This document shows, one piece after another, positions 36,415 to 44,351 of a stretch of 64,000 bases of DNA. This stretch comes from Brevibacterium permense (GTDB lineage: Bacteria; Actinomycetota; Actinomycetes; Actinomycetales; Brevibacteriaceae). Location of the stretch: assembly GCF_013280495.1 (NCBI RefSeq), contig NZ_JABSSX010000009.1, positions 52,234 to 116,233 of the forward strand. The letters run 5' to 3'. Each line of letters starts with the position of its first letter. The first letter of the stretch is position 1. Both the position numbers and the translations under genes were made by a program. The notes beneath the pieces were generated by a model that was given only the letters and a program-made list of their open reading frames with translations, ran no database searches and was not told the origin of the DNA.

Positions 36415-36420
36415 AGTCTA
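36415..36420 (-). promoter_or_regulatory. Candidate leaderless -10 for the CoA-transferase
   Basis: TAGACT on the minus strand, seven bases from the ATG at 36407, with no ribosome-binding site. Confidence 0.45.
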
Positions 36421-36509
36421 TCGAGCGTCCAAATGCTCGGCCGAGGCGGTCCCACTGTCATTGCCCGAGGTGCCGCCTCGGAGCAGAACTCACGAGCTGA
36501 CGTCGAAGG

Positions 36510-37520
36510 TTAGAGTGCTCCGCCGACGACTCTGAAGCCGATGTTCGAGGCCGAGGAATCAGGTGTGTTCGAGGATCGGGCGGCCACCCGATAGCGGTTG
36601 CAGTAGGAGTCGTGGCACAGGAACGATCCTCCGCGCATGATCCGCTTATCTCCGGTATCGGGGCCGCGCGGATCGGACTGCGGGGAACGCTGGTAGTAGT
36701 CGCGAGCGAACCAGTCGGCGCACCATTCCCACACATTGCCGACGGTGTTGAACAGGCCCAGACCGTTAGGAGCGAAGTGTCGGGCCGGTGCGGTCCCGAT
36801 GAACCCGTCGTCGAGGGTGTTCGCAGTCGGGAATTCGCCCTGCCAGATATTGCAGTTCCATTCCCCGTCGATCAGCAGCCGGTTGTCCCACGGATAACGG
36901 CGGCCTTTGAGACCACCGCGAGCGGCGAGCTCCCATTCGGCCTCGCTCGGCAGCCGTGTACCGGACCAAGCGCAATAGGCCTGGGCATCGTCCCAGCTGA
37001 TGTGGACGACGGGATGGTCTCTCCGGTCATCGATGGTGGATCCGGGCCCTTCTGGTGCGGCCCAGTTCGCCCCGGAGACTTCGACCCACCAGGGCACGCC
37101 CGGAGCCTGGCCGAGAACATGAGCCCGCGCCCCCGGATTGGTCTCCAGGAGCATGGCGAACACCGCCGAGGTTCCCAAACGTTCTGCCGTTGTGACGAAG
37201 CCGGTATCAGCGACGAACCGGGCGAAATCGTCGTTCGTCACGCTCGTCGTCGCGATCTCGAATTCGGTGAGGTCGACCCGGTGACGTGGTCCCTCACCAT
37301 CGGCAGGATGCCCGTCGCCGAAGGGATCGCCCATATCGAAGGGTCCGCCGGCTGTGACGAAGTCGAAGCTGAACTCGGGGCTCGACTCGGAATTCACGGC
37401 AGGACCAGCTGCAACGGTCATCGGATGGCTGTCGGTCGCCTCGGCGCGGGTGGTCGCCGGGGCGCAGCACGAATGGCCGTTCTGCGCTCCTGCGGCGCTG
37501 TGGTCTCCGTTCTTCGTCAC
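36510..37520 (-). CDS. Formylglycine-generating enzyme (sulfatase-activating)
   Basis: Oxidises the active-site cysteine of type I sulfatases to formylglycine. The 336-residue FGE-sulfatase domain has GPRHRVDLTEFEIATTSVTN, HPVVHISWDDAQAYCAWSG, RLPSEAEWELAARGG and NVWEWCADWF. The catalytic pair is in GGSFLCHDSYCNRYR (Cys302, Cys307), the copper-binding pattern of genuine FGEs rather than EgtB-like relatives. The N-terminus carries HSCCAP (Cys18-19). The start is GTG 37520. No sulfatase gene is seen in the window. Confidence 0.93.
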   Translation of the reverse strand: MTKNGDHSAAGAQNGHSCCAPATTRAEATDSHPMTVAAGPAVNSESSPEFSFDFVTAGGPFDMGDPFGDGHPADGEGPRHRVDLTEFEIATTSVTNDDFARFVADTGFVTTAERLGTSAVFAMLLETNPGARAHVLGQAPGVPWWVEVSGANWAAPEGPGSTIDDRRDHPVVHISWDDAQAYCAWSGTRLPSEAEWELAARGGLKGRRYPWDNRLLIDGEWNCNIWQGEFPTANTLDDGFIGTAPARHFAPNGLGLFNTVGNVWEWCADWFARDYYQRSPQSDPRGPDTGDKRIMRGGSFLCHDSYCNRYRVAARSSNTPDSSASNIGFRVVGGAL

Positions 37521-37778
37521 CTGTGGGTGCCCCTTTCGTCCCGGGTCCGTCTCTGTGCGGTGCGGACTCTGGGTTCACCCTATGACGTCGGCCGGTACCG
37601 GGGACAGTCCGCACCGAAACCGTCACCACGACATTACGGGTGATTCTCGCCCCTTTCCCACCGATAGCCACCCTTCGCGGCTGATCCGTTCCGACATCGT
37701 CTATGGTGAGGATCAGAGTCTGTCACGTCCATCACACCGACAGGCACGCTTGTCGGCACCTGAGAAAGGAAGCTTTTT

Positions 37779-38549
37779 GTGACCCAGCCACGGACCGACG
37801 CCGCCGGCACAGTCGGCGGCACAGGCACCGGCTCCGGCGATGCCGGAGTCGATACCGGAATCGGTACCTGGACCGGGCTGCTCAACGGCGCCGTACGCAG
37901 CGGAACCGTGGCAGCGTCTCTTCTGGCCGCCTCGGCGATCGTCTCCGTGATCCTCAACCCTGCACTGGTGACGGTGCTCGCTGTCGTCGTGGTCGCGGCG
38001 ATCGGCGTCGGACCGCGCCTGCGCCGGGGTCGGCCGTGGACGCCGGCCGATACGGTGACGGCCTGCCGACTGGGCCTGGTCATCGTCTGCACCTGCCTGA
38101 TCATCCACTCGCAGCCGGGCCTGACGTGGGCCGCCGTGATCGTCGGTTCACTCGCTCTCGCCCTCGACGGACTCGACGGATTCGTGGCCCGCCGCACCCA
38201 GGTCACCGAGGCAGGAGCCGGGTTCGACGAGACGGTCGATGCCGTGTTCATCCTCATCCTCGCGCTCGCGCTCGTCCCGTTGTGGGGGTGGTGGACGGCA
38301 TTGCCGGGCCTGTACTACTACGTCTTCCGCTTCATCACGGCGTTCCGTCCCCAGTGGCAGCAGAAGTTGCCGTTCTCGCAGATGCGCAAGGTGGTAGCCG
38401 CATCGCAGGGCATCCTCCTCATCACTGCCGCCTCTCCCCTGGCCCAAGCTCACGAATGGATCGGCTTCGGTGCGGCCGGACTGGCTCTGGCCGCGCTCAC
38501 CTGGTCGTTCGGCCGCGATATCATCTGGCTCGAGCGACATGCACGGTGA
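37779..38549 (+). CDS. CDP-alcohol phosphatidyltransferase family protein
   Basis: A 256-residue membrane enzyme with about six helices. The metal-binding CDP-OH-P motif runs from Asp130 as DGLDGFVAR to Gly146, Asp150 and Asp154, matching D-x2-D-G-x2-A-R-x7-G-x3-D-x3-D. It would join a CDP-activated lipid or alcohol to an acceptor alcohol. A roughly 30-residue Gly/Thr-rich N-terminus precedes the membrane part. GTG 37779 is preceded by GAAAGGA. The RibA-RibD fusion follows after 28 bases, so the two probably act together with the convergent cluster. Confidence 0.88.
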   Translation: MTQPRTDAAGTVGGTGTGSGDAGVDTGIGTWTGLLNGAVRSGTVAASLLAASAIVSVILNPALVTVLAVVVVAAIGVGPRLRRGRPWTPADTVTACRLGLVIVCTCLIIHSQPGLTWAAVIVGSLALALDGLDGFVARRTQVTEAGAGFDETVDAVFILILALALVPLWGWWTALPGLYYYVFRFITAFRPQWQQKLPFSQMRKVVAASQGILLITAASPLAQAHEWIGFGAAGLALAALTWSFGRDIIWLERHAR

Positions 38550-38565
38550 CCACGATCTTTCTTCC

Positions 38566-38571
38566 TATACT
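38566..38571 (+). promoter_or_regulatory. Candidate leaderless -10 for the RibA-RibD fusion
   Basis: TATACT ends six bases before the ATG at 38578, so the fusion may have its own leaderless promoter inside the short gap. The -35 is unclear. Confidence 0.45.
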
Positions 38572-38577
38572 GTTGGC

Positions 38578-39978
38578 ATGACGTCGACGCACACCAGCAC
38601 CGGCCCCGAGCGCCTCGTCACGGGCCCGGTGAGTTCGCTGCCCACGGAGCACGGGACATTCGCCATCAGGTCGTTCACTGCCGACGCAGTCACCCATGCG
38701 GTGCTGACAATGGGCGACCCGGCCGGTTGTGTCCGACCGTTGGTCCGGGTACACAGCGAATGCCTCACCGGTGATGCTCTGGGTTCGCATCGGTGCGACT
38801 GCGGGGACCAGCTCGATGCGGCGTTGGCTGCGATCGCGGCCGAGGGACACGGAATGCTCGTCTATATGGCCGAGCATGAAGGTCGCGGAATCGGCCTGGC
38901 CGCGAAGCTGCAGGCGTATGCTCTCCAGGACGAGGGCATGGACACCGTCGCCGCCAATCGTGCCCTTGGACTGCCCGACGACGCCCGTGACTACACTGCG
39001 GCGGCTATGATTCTGCGTGAGCTCGGCTGCCCGCGCATCCGGCTGCTGACCTCGAATCCGAGCAAACAGCACGCGCTCGAGGAATTGGGCATCGAGGTCG
39101 TTTCCCGGGTTCGGCTGCCCGTGGCCGACCGGCCGGAGAACAGTGCCTATCTCACCACCAAACGGCAGCGGATGGACCACGATGTCCCGCCCGCGAGGGA
39201 TACGGAGTCATCGCGGACGCAGCTGCCCGGTGTCGACATGGGTGTCGATACGGACATCTACGCAGCTCTGGCCGCGAACGAGGAGGTCGTCGCCCAACTC
39301 GCACAGAGCCAGGACGGATTCATCGCCACCCGCACCGGCGACGCCTGCTTCGTCTCCGGAACCACGGATCGCACCCATCTGCACCGGATCCGAGCTCATG
39401 TGGGCGCCGTCCTCGTCGGTGCTCAGACCGTCATCGCCGATGATCCGCAGCTGACCGTCCGTGCGGTGCCCGGCACCGACCCGGTCCGCGTCGTCCTCGA
39501 TCCGCACGCCCGTGTGCCGGTCACGTCGACGGTGCTGAGCATCGGTCCGACACCGACCATATGGCTGATCGGCGCCGAGGCGGCTCCCAATGCGGATGTC
39601 GGTGACCACGTCCGCGTGGTCCGTTTTCCCCCGTCGGCGTCCCCACAGGACATCATCGACGTCGTCCGTGGCGAGGTGGCTGGGTCCATCCTCGTCGAGG
39701 GCGGCGGACGTACCGTCTCATCATTTCTTGCCGCGGGTGCTCTCGACCGTCTGTTCCTCACCACCGCTCCGGTGTTCATCGGCGATGGTGTGCCGGGCAT
39801 CCGTTTCGAAGGGTCCGAGGTGATGGCGCAGGCTCTGCGGACGCCGTTCCGTCGGTTCGAACTCGGCGAGGATATGTGTACCGAATACCTGCTCAGTCCG
39901 GCTGCGGTTGCTCATTCGCAGCTGAGCCCGAGTGTGCAGGAGTCCGCTTCCGTCGAGTCCCCGCAGCCCACACAGTGA
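38578..39978 (+). CDS. GTP cyclohydrolase II fused to RibD-type reductase domain
   Basis: Residues 10-200 are GTP cyclohydrolase II. The zinc ligands are Cys62, Cys73 and Cys75 in SECLTGDALGSHRCDCG, HEGRGIGL forms the catalytic loop, Tyr114 in QAYALQDEG is retained, and the end is LLTSNPSKQHALEELG. Residues 240-455 are a RibD_C/dihydrofolate-reductase-like domain (SQDGFIATRTG, DRTHLHRIRAHVGAVLVGAQ, DDPQLTVRA, ILVEGGGRTVSSFL). There is no deaminase and no DHBP synthase domain. The predicted product is a reduced 2,5-diamino-6-ribitylamino-pyrimidinone phosphate, not the normal bacterial riboflavin intermediate. It lies in the unusual 37.8-44.3 kb cluster. The last 86 bases overlap the convergent UPF0104 gene. 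Confidence 0.9.
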   Translation: MTSTHTSTGPERLVTGPVSSLPTEHGTFAIRSFTADAVTHAVLTMGDPAGCVRPLVRVHSECLTGDALGSHRCDCGDQLDAALAAIAAEGHGMLVYMAEHEGRGIGLAAKLQAYALQDEGMDTVAANRALGLPDDARDYTAAAMILRELGCPRIRLLTSNPSKQHALEELGIEVVSRVRLPVADRPENSAYLTTKRQRMDHDVPPARDTESSRTQLPGVDMGVDTDIYAALAANEEVVAQLAQSQDGFIATRTGDACFVSGTTDRTHLHRIRAHVGAVLVGAQTVIADDPQLTVRAVPGTDPVRVVLDPHARVPVTSTVLSIGPTPTIWLIGAEAAPNADVGDHVRVVRFPPSASPQDIIDVVRGEVAGSILVEGGGRTVSSFLAAGALDRLFLTTAPVFIGDGVPGIRFEGSEVMAQALRTPFRRFELGEDMCTEYLLSPAAVAHSQLSPSVQESASVESPQPTQ

Positions 39979-40762
39979 CGATTCCGGGCAGCGTAGAGAT
40001 CACCGCGAGCAGGCCGTAGCCGGTCGAGGCTGTCACTGCGGTGTCCATCGACACGGAGATTCCGGCTGCGATGAGGCTGACGCTGAGTTCGCGCACACCC
40101 CATCCGCCGACGCCGATCGGGATGCTCATCGCGGCGAGTCCGACGACCGCGAGCACCGGCACGACGGGTTCCCCGAGTGCCGCCATGGCGATGAGGAAGA
40201 GTACGAAGAGAGCTGCCATTCCCAGGGCCGAGGACAACCAGATGGTGAGAGTGTGCCGCCAGTCCATTCCCCGCATGCCCCACTCGGAGACGACCAGGGT
40301 CGCAATAGAAACGGCGGCGGCCATGAGTGCCAGCCGGCCGGAGACTCCGATGAGGGTGAAGGAGGCGGTGGCGAAGAGCAACGTCGTCGTACTCAGTCGT
40401 TCGGCGCCGACGGCAACCAGAGGTGACAGCCACTTCTTCGCTCCGGTGTGCCGGTAGACGGCGACTCGGGCGGCATCTCCGCCGAGTCCGCCGGGCAGGA
40501 CCATGTTGAGCAGCGACGAGGAATAGCAGTCGGCGAGGGCCCGTGACCACGTGATGGTCGTGCCTCTGTGTGCGAGCAGCAGCGTCCAGCGCAGAGCTTG
40601 GGCGCCGGTCATGATGAATCCGCAGCCGAGTGCGGCCAGGACCGTCCAGACGTTGAGGACCTGCCATCCGTCGACGAGTGCTTGAGCGCCGACGACTCTC
40701 ACCGTCAGCGCCAGCAGCGCGACGGTGATTGCGAGCATGAGGGCCCTCTTCGCCCAGGTCAT
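39893..40762 (-). CDS. UPF0104 / LPG-synthase-type multispanning membrane protein
   Basis: A 289-residue protein with about seven or eight transmembrane helices. The family signature region is GAQALRWTLLLAHRGTTI, YSSSLLNMVLPGGLGGDAAR and AERLSTTTLL, with the late GVGGWGVRELS. It corresponds to the N-terminal flippase-like half of MprF without the aminoacyl-transfer domain. Such proteins are suspected to move lipids across the membrane. Its ATG overlaps the methyltransferase stop by four bases. The 3' end runs 86 bases into the convergent RibA-RibD gene. Confidence 0.87.
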   Translation of the reverse strand: MTWAKRALMLAITVALLALTVRVVGAQALVDGWQVLNVWTVLAALGCGFIMTGAQALRWTLLLAHRGTTITWSRALADCYSSSLLNMVLPGGLGGDAARVAVYRHTGAKKWLSPLVAVGAERLSTTTLLFATASFTLIGVSGRLALMAAAVSIATLVVSEWGMRGMDWRHTLTIWLSSALGMAALFVLFLIAMAALGEPVVPVLAVVGLAAMSIPIGVGGWGVRELSVSLIAAGISVSMDTAVTASTGYGLLAVISTLPGIVTVWAAGTRRKRTPAHSGSAANEQPQPD

Positions 40763-41658
40763 GTCACTTCTGTCCCAGTCGGAGGGGTGGCCGCACGAAC
40801 GGCTGGGGTCTGTCGTCCGCGGTCGACAGCGTCGATGAGCACATCGAGGTGGTCGACCCTGACGCGCAGTCCCGAGTCCAGCTGCGCCAGCCGTTGACTC
40901 CACCAGTCCTGTGCGGCTGCGGCGAGCGCCGGGTCCTCCTCAACGGCTGCCTCGAGTCGTTCGGAGAGGAATCTGTTGAGGAAGGTCCGGTCTTCCGGGA
41001 CCGAGAGGCGCCACGGGCTGGGACCCTCGAATGCGGTGAGTCCGTGTCTGCGGGCGACGCTCATGAGGTGTTCGGGGGCGTGGTGGCCGAGCCTGCCGTC
41101 GCGGTGCTGGTGGGCGGTAAAGGCTGCGTCGATGGCAGCGTCGTGCGGATGGGAAGGGTCGAGTTCCCACCCTCCGACGATGCTGAGCAGGAACAGACCG
41201 AGGCCGTCGTGGTCGGTGAGGGTGCGAATGACGGCGGTGAGGTCGGCTTCGGTGAGGACGTCGAAGAGGGCGCTGCAGGTGAGCAGCAGCTGGGATCCCT
41301 GGAAATCCGAAGCAGAGAGCAGCTCGGCGCTGAGAGTCGGGAGCGCGGAGATCGGGGCACAGATCGTGCGTGCGTCAGGTAGTGCCGTTGCCGCCAGATC
41401 GAGGGAAGCTTGGTCGGAGTCGAGGAGGATCCAGTTGATCTGCCAGTCGGGCAGGCGAGAGCGCAGGGCAGCGTCGAACCACAGCGCAGAGTTGCCGGTG
41501 CCGGCCCCGATATCGATGGCCAGCAGTGACTTCGTGTTCGACTCTGCTCCGTACCTCAGTCGTGCGACTGCGTCATCGAGCAGATGCAGCGACTCCTGGC
41601 GCGCTGCGTCATCGACGGAACGGCGCAGATCCAGCCAGTCGGGTTCGGCCGCAGTCAC
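40759..41658 (-). CDS. SAM-dependent methyltransferase, class I
   Basis: A 299-residue soluble protein. The SAM-binding glycine motif is LLAIDIGAGTGNSALWF, followed by an acidic end of strand 2 in NWILLDSDQASLDLA and a motif near SQLLLTCSALFDVLTEADL. The C-terminal 90 residues are helical and variable. The substrate is unknown. Starts and stops overlap by four bases with the glycosyltransferase upstream and the UPF0104 gene downstream, so the three are made from one transcript. Confidence 0.85.
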   Translation of the reverse strand: MTAAEPDWLDLRRSVDDAARQESLHLLDDAVARLRYGAESNTKSLLAIDIGAGTGNSALWFDAALRSRLPDWQINWILLDSDQASLDLAATALPDARTICAPISALPTLSAELLSASDFQGSQLLLTCSALFDVLTEADLTAVIRTLTDHDGLGLFLLSIVGGWELDPSHPHDAAIDAAFTAHQHRDGRLGHHAPEHLMSVARRHGLTAFEGPSPWRLSVPEDRTFLNRFLSERLEAAVEEDPALAAAAQDWWSQRLAQLDSGLRVRVDHLDVLIDAVDRGRQTPAVRAATPPTGTEVT

Positions 41659-42779
41659 GAGTTGCTCCTCTGCTTGTTGTCCGCCACAACTGACGATTCC
41701 TGCTGTTCGACCGAGGAAGCCGGTGCGGCCGGGCGGGAATGGTCGGCGGCGATGCGCAGAACCGTGTCGGCGGTGTCAGTCCACGAGCGTACGGCGTTGG
41801 GACGATTCCGGCGGGCCGATTCGTCCAGTTCGGTGCGGAACTCAACGTCGGTCAGCCAGCGGTGCAGTGCCTGTGCCCACGCGCCGACGGTGCGGGGCAA
41901 GCCGAGTCCGGCACCCAGAGGCTCTTCGGCTCCGGTTCCGACAGTGACGAAGGCGGAGATCCCGCCGGCGGCCGCCTCCGCGACGACCATCCCATAGGCC
42001 TCCGAGCGTGAGGGCAGAAGCAGCAAGTCGGCGTTGCTGTACAAGGCGTCGATCTCGGCGGGGCTGAGTTCTCCGACGACGTCGGCTCTGCCCGCAGGCA
42101 ACTCTTGGCACGCCGCCTGCAGCCGGCGGCCGTAATCTGCGTCCACAAGCGGGCCGGCGAAGGTGACCCGCCACGGCCGTTCTGCAGCCGCATCATCCTG
42201 TTTGCGGACATCGGATTGTGTTGTTTCTCCGCCAATCAGCTCTGTCAGGGCTTCGGCGATGAGCAGCTGTCCTTTGTTCTCCTCGATGGCGCCGATACAC
42301 ACGAAATGGCCTCCGCCGCCGCCAGAGCTCTGTGGGCGTGCAGGGTTTCCGGGCACGGCCGCCTCGGCGCGGATCCCGTACCGAGATTCCAATCCTGCGG
42401 CGGTGAACCGACTCGTGGTGATGACGGCGGGAGCGGCACTGACGACCTGTCGTTCGCGGTCGCAGGCGGCTCTGTCGTCACTGTCTGCCAGGCAATGGAT
42501 AAGCAGGATGGGCGAACCCTGCTCGGTGCGGTTCGTGTCTCCAGGATCGGTCATCACCTCGGGCAGCGCAGTGGCGATGAGCCCATCGAGGAGGACGGGT
42601 CCGGTCACTGCGGCCAGGAGATTATTCACAGCCGCTGACTCGGCTGGTCCCGGTTCATCCCAGGAACCGGGCACCGAATGGAGCACGATCCGGGGACCGG
42701 CCGCCTCGGCGACTGCCCGGTTGAATGCCGCTCCCCCGCTGATGCGGCCGAGATCGGGTTCGATGAGGTGAAGGCTCAC
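41655..42779 (-). CDS. Glycosyltransferase family 4
   Basis: A 374-residue GT-B enzyme. The N-terminal half starts MSLHLIEPDLGRISGGAAFN and includes ITTSRFTAAGLESRYGI. The C-terminal nucleotide-sugar half has FVCIGAIEENKGQLLIAEAL, a DALYSNADLLLLPSRSEAYG motif (family-4 E-x7-E type, SEAYGMVVAEA) and a tail rich in Ser/Asn. It would transfer a sugar from a nucleotide donor to an unknown acceptor in the cytosol. It is coupled by four-base overlaps to the PTPS-like gene and the methyltransferase. Confidence 0.9.
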   Translation of the reverse strand: MSLHLIEPDLGRISGGAAFNRAVAEAAGPRIVLHSVPGSWDEPGPAESAAVNNLLAAVTGPVLLDGLIATALPEVMTDPGDTNRTEQGSPILLIHCLADSDDRAACDRERQVVSAAPAVITTSRFTAAGLESRYGIRAEAAVPGNPARPQSSGGGGGHFVCIGAIEENKGQLLIAEALTELIGGETTQSDVRKQDDAAAERPWRVTFAGPLVDADYGRRLQAACQELPAGRADVVGELSPAEIDALYSNADLLLLPSRSEAYGMVVAEAAAGGISAFVTVGTGAEEPLGAGLGLPRTVGAWAQALHRWLTDVEFRTELDESARRNRPNAVRSWTDTADTVLRIAADHSRPAAPASSVEQQESSVVADNKQRSNS

Positions 42780-43159
42780 GCCCGCTCCGGGACGGTGTAC
42801 GTGATCGCTGCGCGCGGATTCTCCCGCAGCTCGATGCTGATGCCGATCTCGGGGCGGTCCGCCAGGGATTCGGCCAGGCGCTGTCCGATGTATTCGGCGA
42901 CGGCTTCGGTCGTGCTCAGCTTCCCGGTGAAGTCCGGGTGTTCGTCGAGGTTCGCATAGCGCAGTGGGGACAGGGCCGCGTCGAGCAGGCTCATGGCTTC
43001 GCCGATGTCGAGGACGACTGAATGCTCGTCCAGGCTCGGACGGGTGAAGGTCGCCGAGACTTCGAGAGTGGCACCGTGGACGCCTTGGGCTGGTCCGAAG
43101 AATTCGTCGGGCAGGCTGTGGGCGATCATCACGTGGTCGTTGACGGTGAGTCCGAACAT
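42776..43159 (-). CDS. PTPS/QueD-fold protein lacking the catalytic residues
   Basis: A 127-residue T-fold protein. The pattern MIAHSLP...GVHGATLEV aligns with the zinc and cysteine region of 6-pyruvoyltetrahydropterin synthase. The catalytic Cys is Ala24, one zinc His of the HGH motif is Ala30 (His14 and His28 remain), and the Asp-His dyad region reads PLRYANLDEH. The pterin-anchoring Glu (113, ELRENP) is kept. This matches Streptomyces coelicolor SCO6650, whose structure was reported to have no zinc, no triad and no PTPS activity. It therefore probably binds a pterin-like or pyrimidine ligand for other chemistry. Confidence 0.88.
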   Translation of the reverse strand: MFGLTVNDHVMIAHSLPDEFFGPAQGVHGATLEVSATFTRPSLDEHSVVLDIGEAMSLLDAALSPLRYANLDEHPDFTGKLSTTEAVAEYIGQRLAESLADRPEIGISIELRENPRAAITYTVPERA

Positions 43160-43252
43160 CGTCTTCTCTTTCCTCTCGGGGTACCGGTTGGTTCTTCGTC
43201 TCCGGGTTGCGGATGCGTGCGGTTCGACGCGACTGCAGTGCCCGGGAATCAG

Positions 43253-44251
43253 TCAGTCGGCGTGGGCGCCCGTGTAGTCGATGACATGACAGAGTGCGGA
43301 GCGGGCAGGGCCGTCACCGCCGCTGAGTTCGTCCATGACCGTCGGCAGCTCCGTCCAGTCGGAGACTCCGGTGATCAGGGAATCGAAGCGGTCATCGTTC
43401 AAGGCTGTCAGGGCCGCGCACATCCGTTGGGTGCGGGTGCGGCGCGCTCGATGTCCGGCGGCGACCTCGCCGACCTGTGAGGCGATGATGCTCAGCCGGC
43501 GGGCGTGGAAGTCTGCGCCGAGCGGCACGCTGGGGCTGTCGCTGCCGTACCAGGATGCTTCGATCACGGTGCCGTCGTCGCCGGTGATCTCGAGTCCGCG
43601 GGCCAGTCCGGCCTGGTTCCCGGAGGTGTTGATGACGAGGTCGCAGTCGGAGGAGGCATCGTCCGGTGCGACCGTGGTGAGGCCGAGGTCGGCCAGCAGT
43701 GCGCGCCTGTGCGGGTCGGTCTCGACGATTTCGAGTCGGTCGAGCGGCATCCGGGAGGCCAGCAGCGCGGTGGATGTGCCGATCATGCCCGCACCGATGA
43801 CGGCGACGCGGTCGGCGAAGCGCGGCGGCTGCTGCCAGAGGATGTTGAGACCGGTTTCGACGGCGCCGGCCAACAGCGCCCTGTGGTCGTCGATGTCATC
43901 GGGAATGAGGTGGACATCCTCGGTGGTCACAATGTGGTGGGAGTGATGGGGCAGTAGGCCGAAGACCCGAGCGCCGATCCAGTCACGCGGTCCTTCGTCG
44001 ACGACGCCGACGCCGAGGTAGCCGTACGACACTGGGAACGGGAAGTCCCCGAGCTGGTGAGGAGCCCGCATCAAGTCTTCGACGCGAGCGGGGATGCGGC
44101 CGGTGTGGACGAGTGATTCGGTGCCCTTCGACACCGCCGAGGCGGTGGTGATGATCCGCAGCTCGCTCCCTGAGTCAGGGTCCGCGTGCGGGGTGGGAAC
44201 TTCACGCCAGCCCCCTTGCCGGGCGGCTTCCGTCCAGTACTGCCAAGCCAT
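43253..44251 (-). CDS. MDR-superfamily dehydrogenase without zinc ligands (BchC-like)
   Basis: A 332-residue medium-chain dehydrogenase. The nucleotide-binding motif VIGAGMIG is at 151-158, followed by an acidic cofactor selector in LEIVETDPHR, suggesting NAD. The catalytic-zinc Cys of the alcohol dehydrogenases is replaced by SKGTES (41-46), and no structural-zinc Cys cluster is present, as in BchC-type enzymes. It would oxidise or reduce a cluster intermediate. The ATG at 44251 lies six bases after TACGAT. It is 93 bases upstream of the PTPS-like gene and first in the minus-strand set. Confidence 0.85.
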   Translation of the reverse strand: MAWQYWTEAARQGGWREVPTPHADPDSGSELRIITTASAVSKGTESLVHTGRIPARVEDLMRAPHQLGDFPFPVSYGYLGVGVVDEGPRDWIGARVFGLLPHHSHHIVTTEDVHLIPDDIDDHRALLAGAVETGLNILWQQPPRFADRVAVIGAGMIGTSTALLASRMPLDRLEIVETDPHRRALLADLGLTTVAPDDASSDCDLVINTSGNQAGLARGLEITGDDGTVIEASWYGSDSPSVPLGADFHARRLSIIASQVGEVAAGHRARRTRTQRMCAALTALNDDRFDSLITGVSDWTELPTVMDELSGGDGPARSALCHVIDYTGAHAD

Positions 44252-44257
44252 AATTCG

Positions 44258-44263
44258 ATCGTA
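44258..44263 (-). promoter_or_regulatory. Candidate leaderless -10 for the minus-strand cluster
   Basis: TACGAT on the minus strand, six bases from the ATG at 44251. It would drive the dehydrogenase and perhaps the coupled genes behind it. Confidence 0.45.
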
Positions 44264-44351
44264 CAGGTGCCCCTGCCCCGCAGCGGACCCAGGTGACCCC
44301 CGTGACCGTGATCAGGCTGATAGCCGACGACCGGGCCACTACCCTGGGGCC

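Noticed and set aside
38578..39978. Ordinary riboflavin gene ribBA or ribD
   Set aside because: There is no DHBP synthase and no deaminase domain, and no ribE or ribH nearby.
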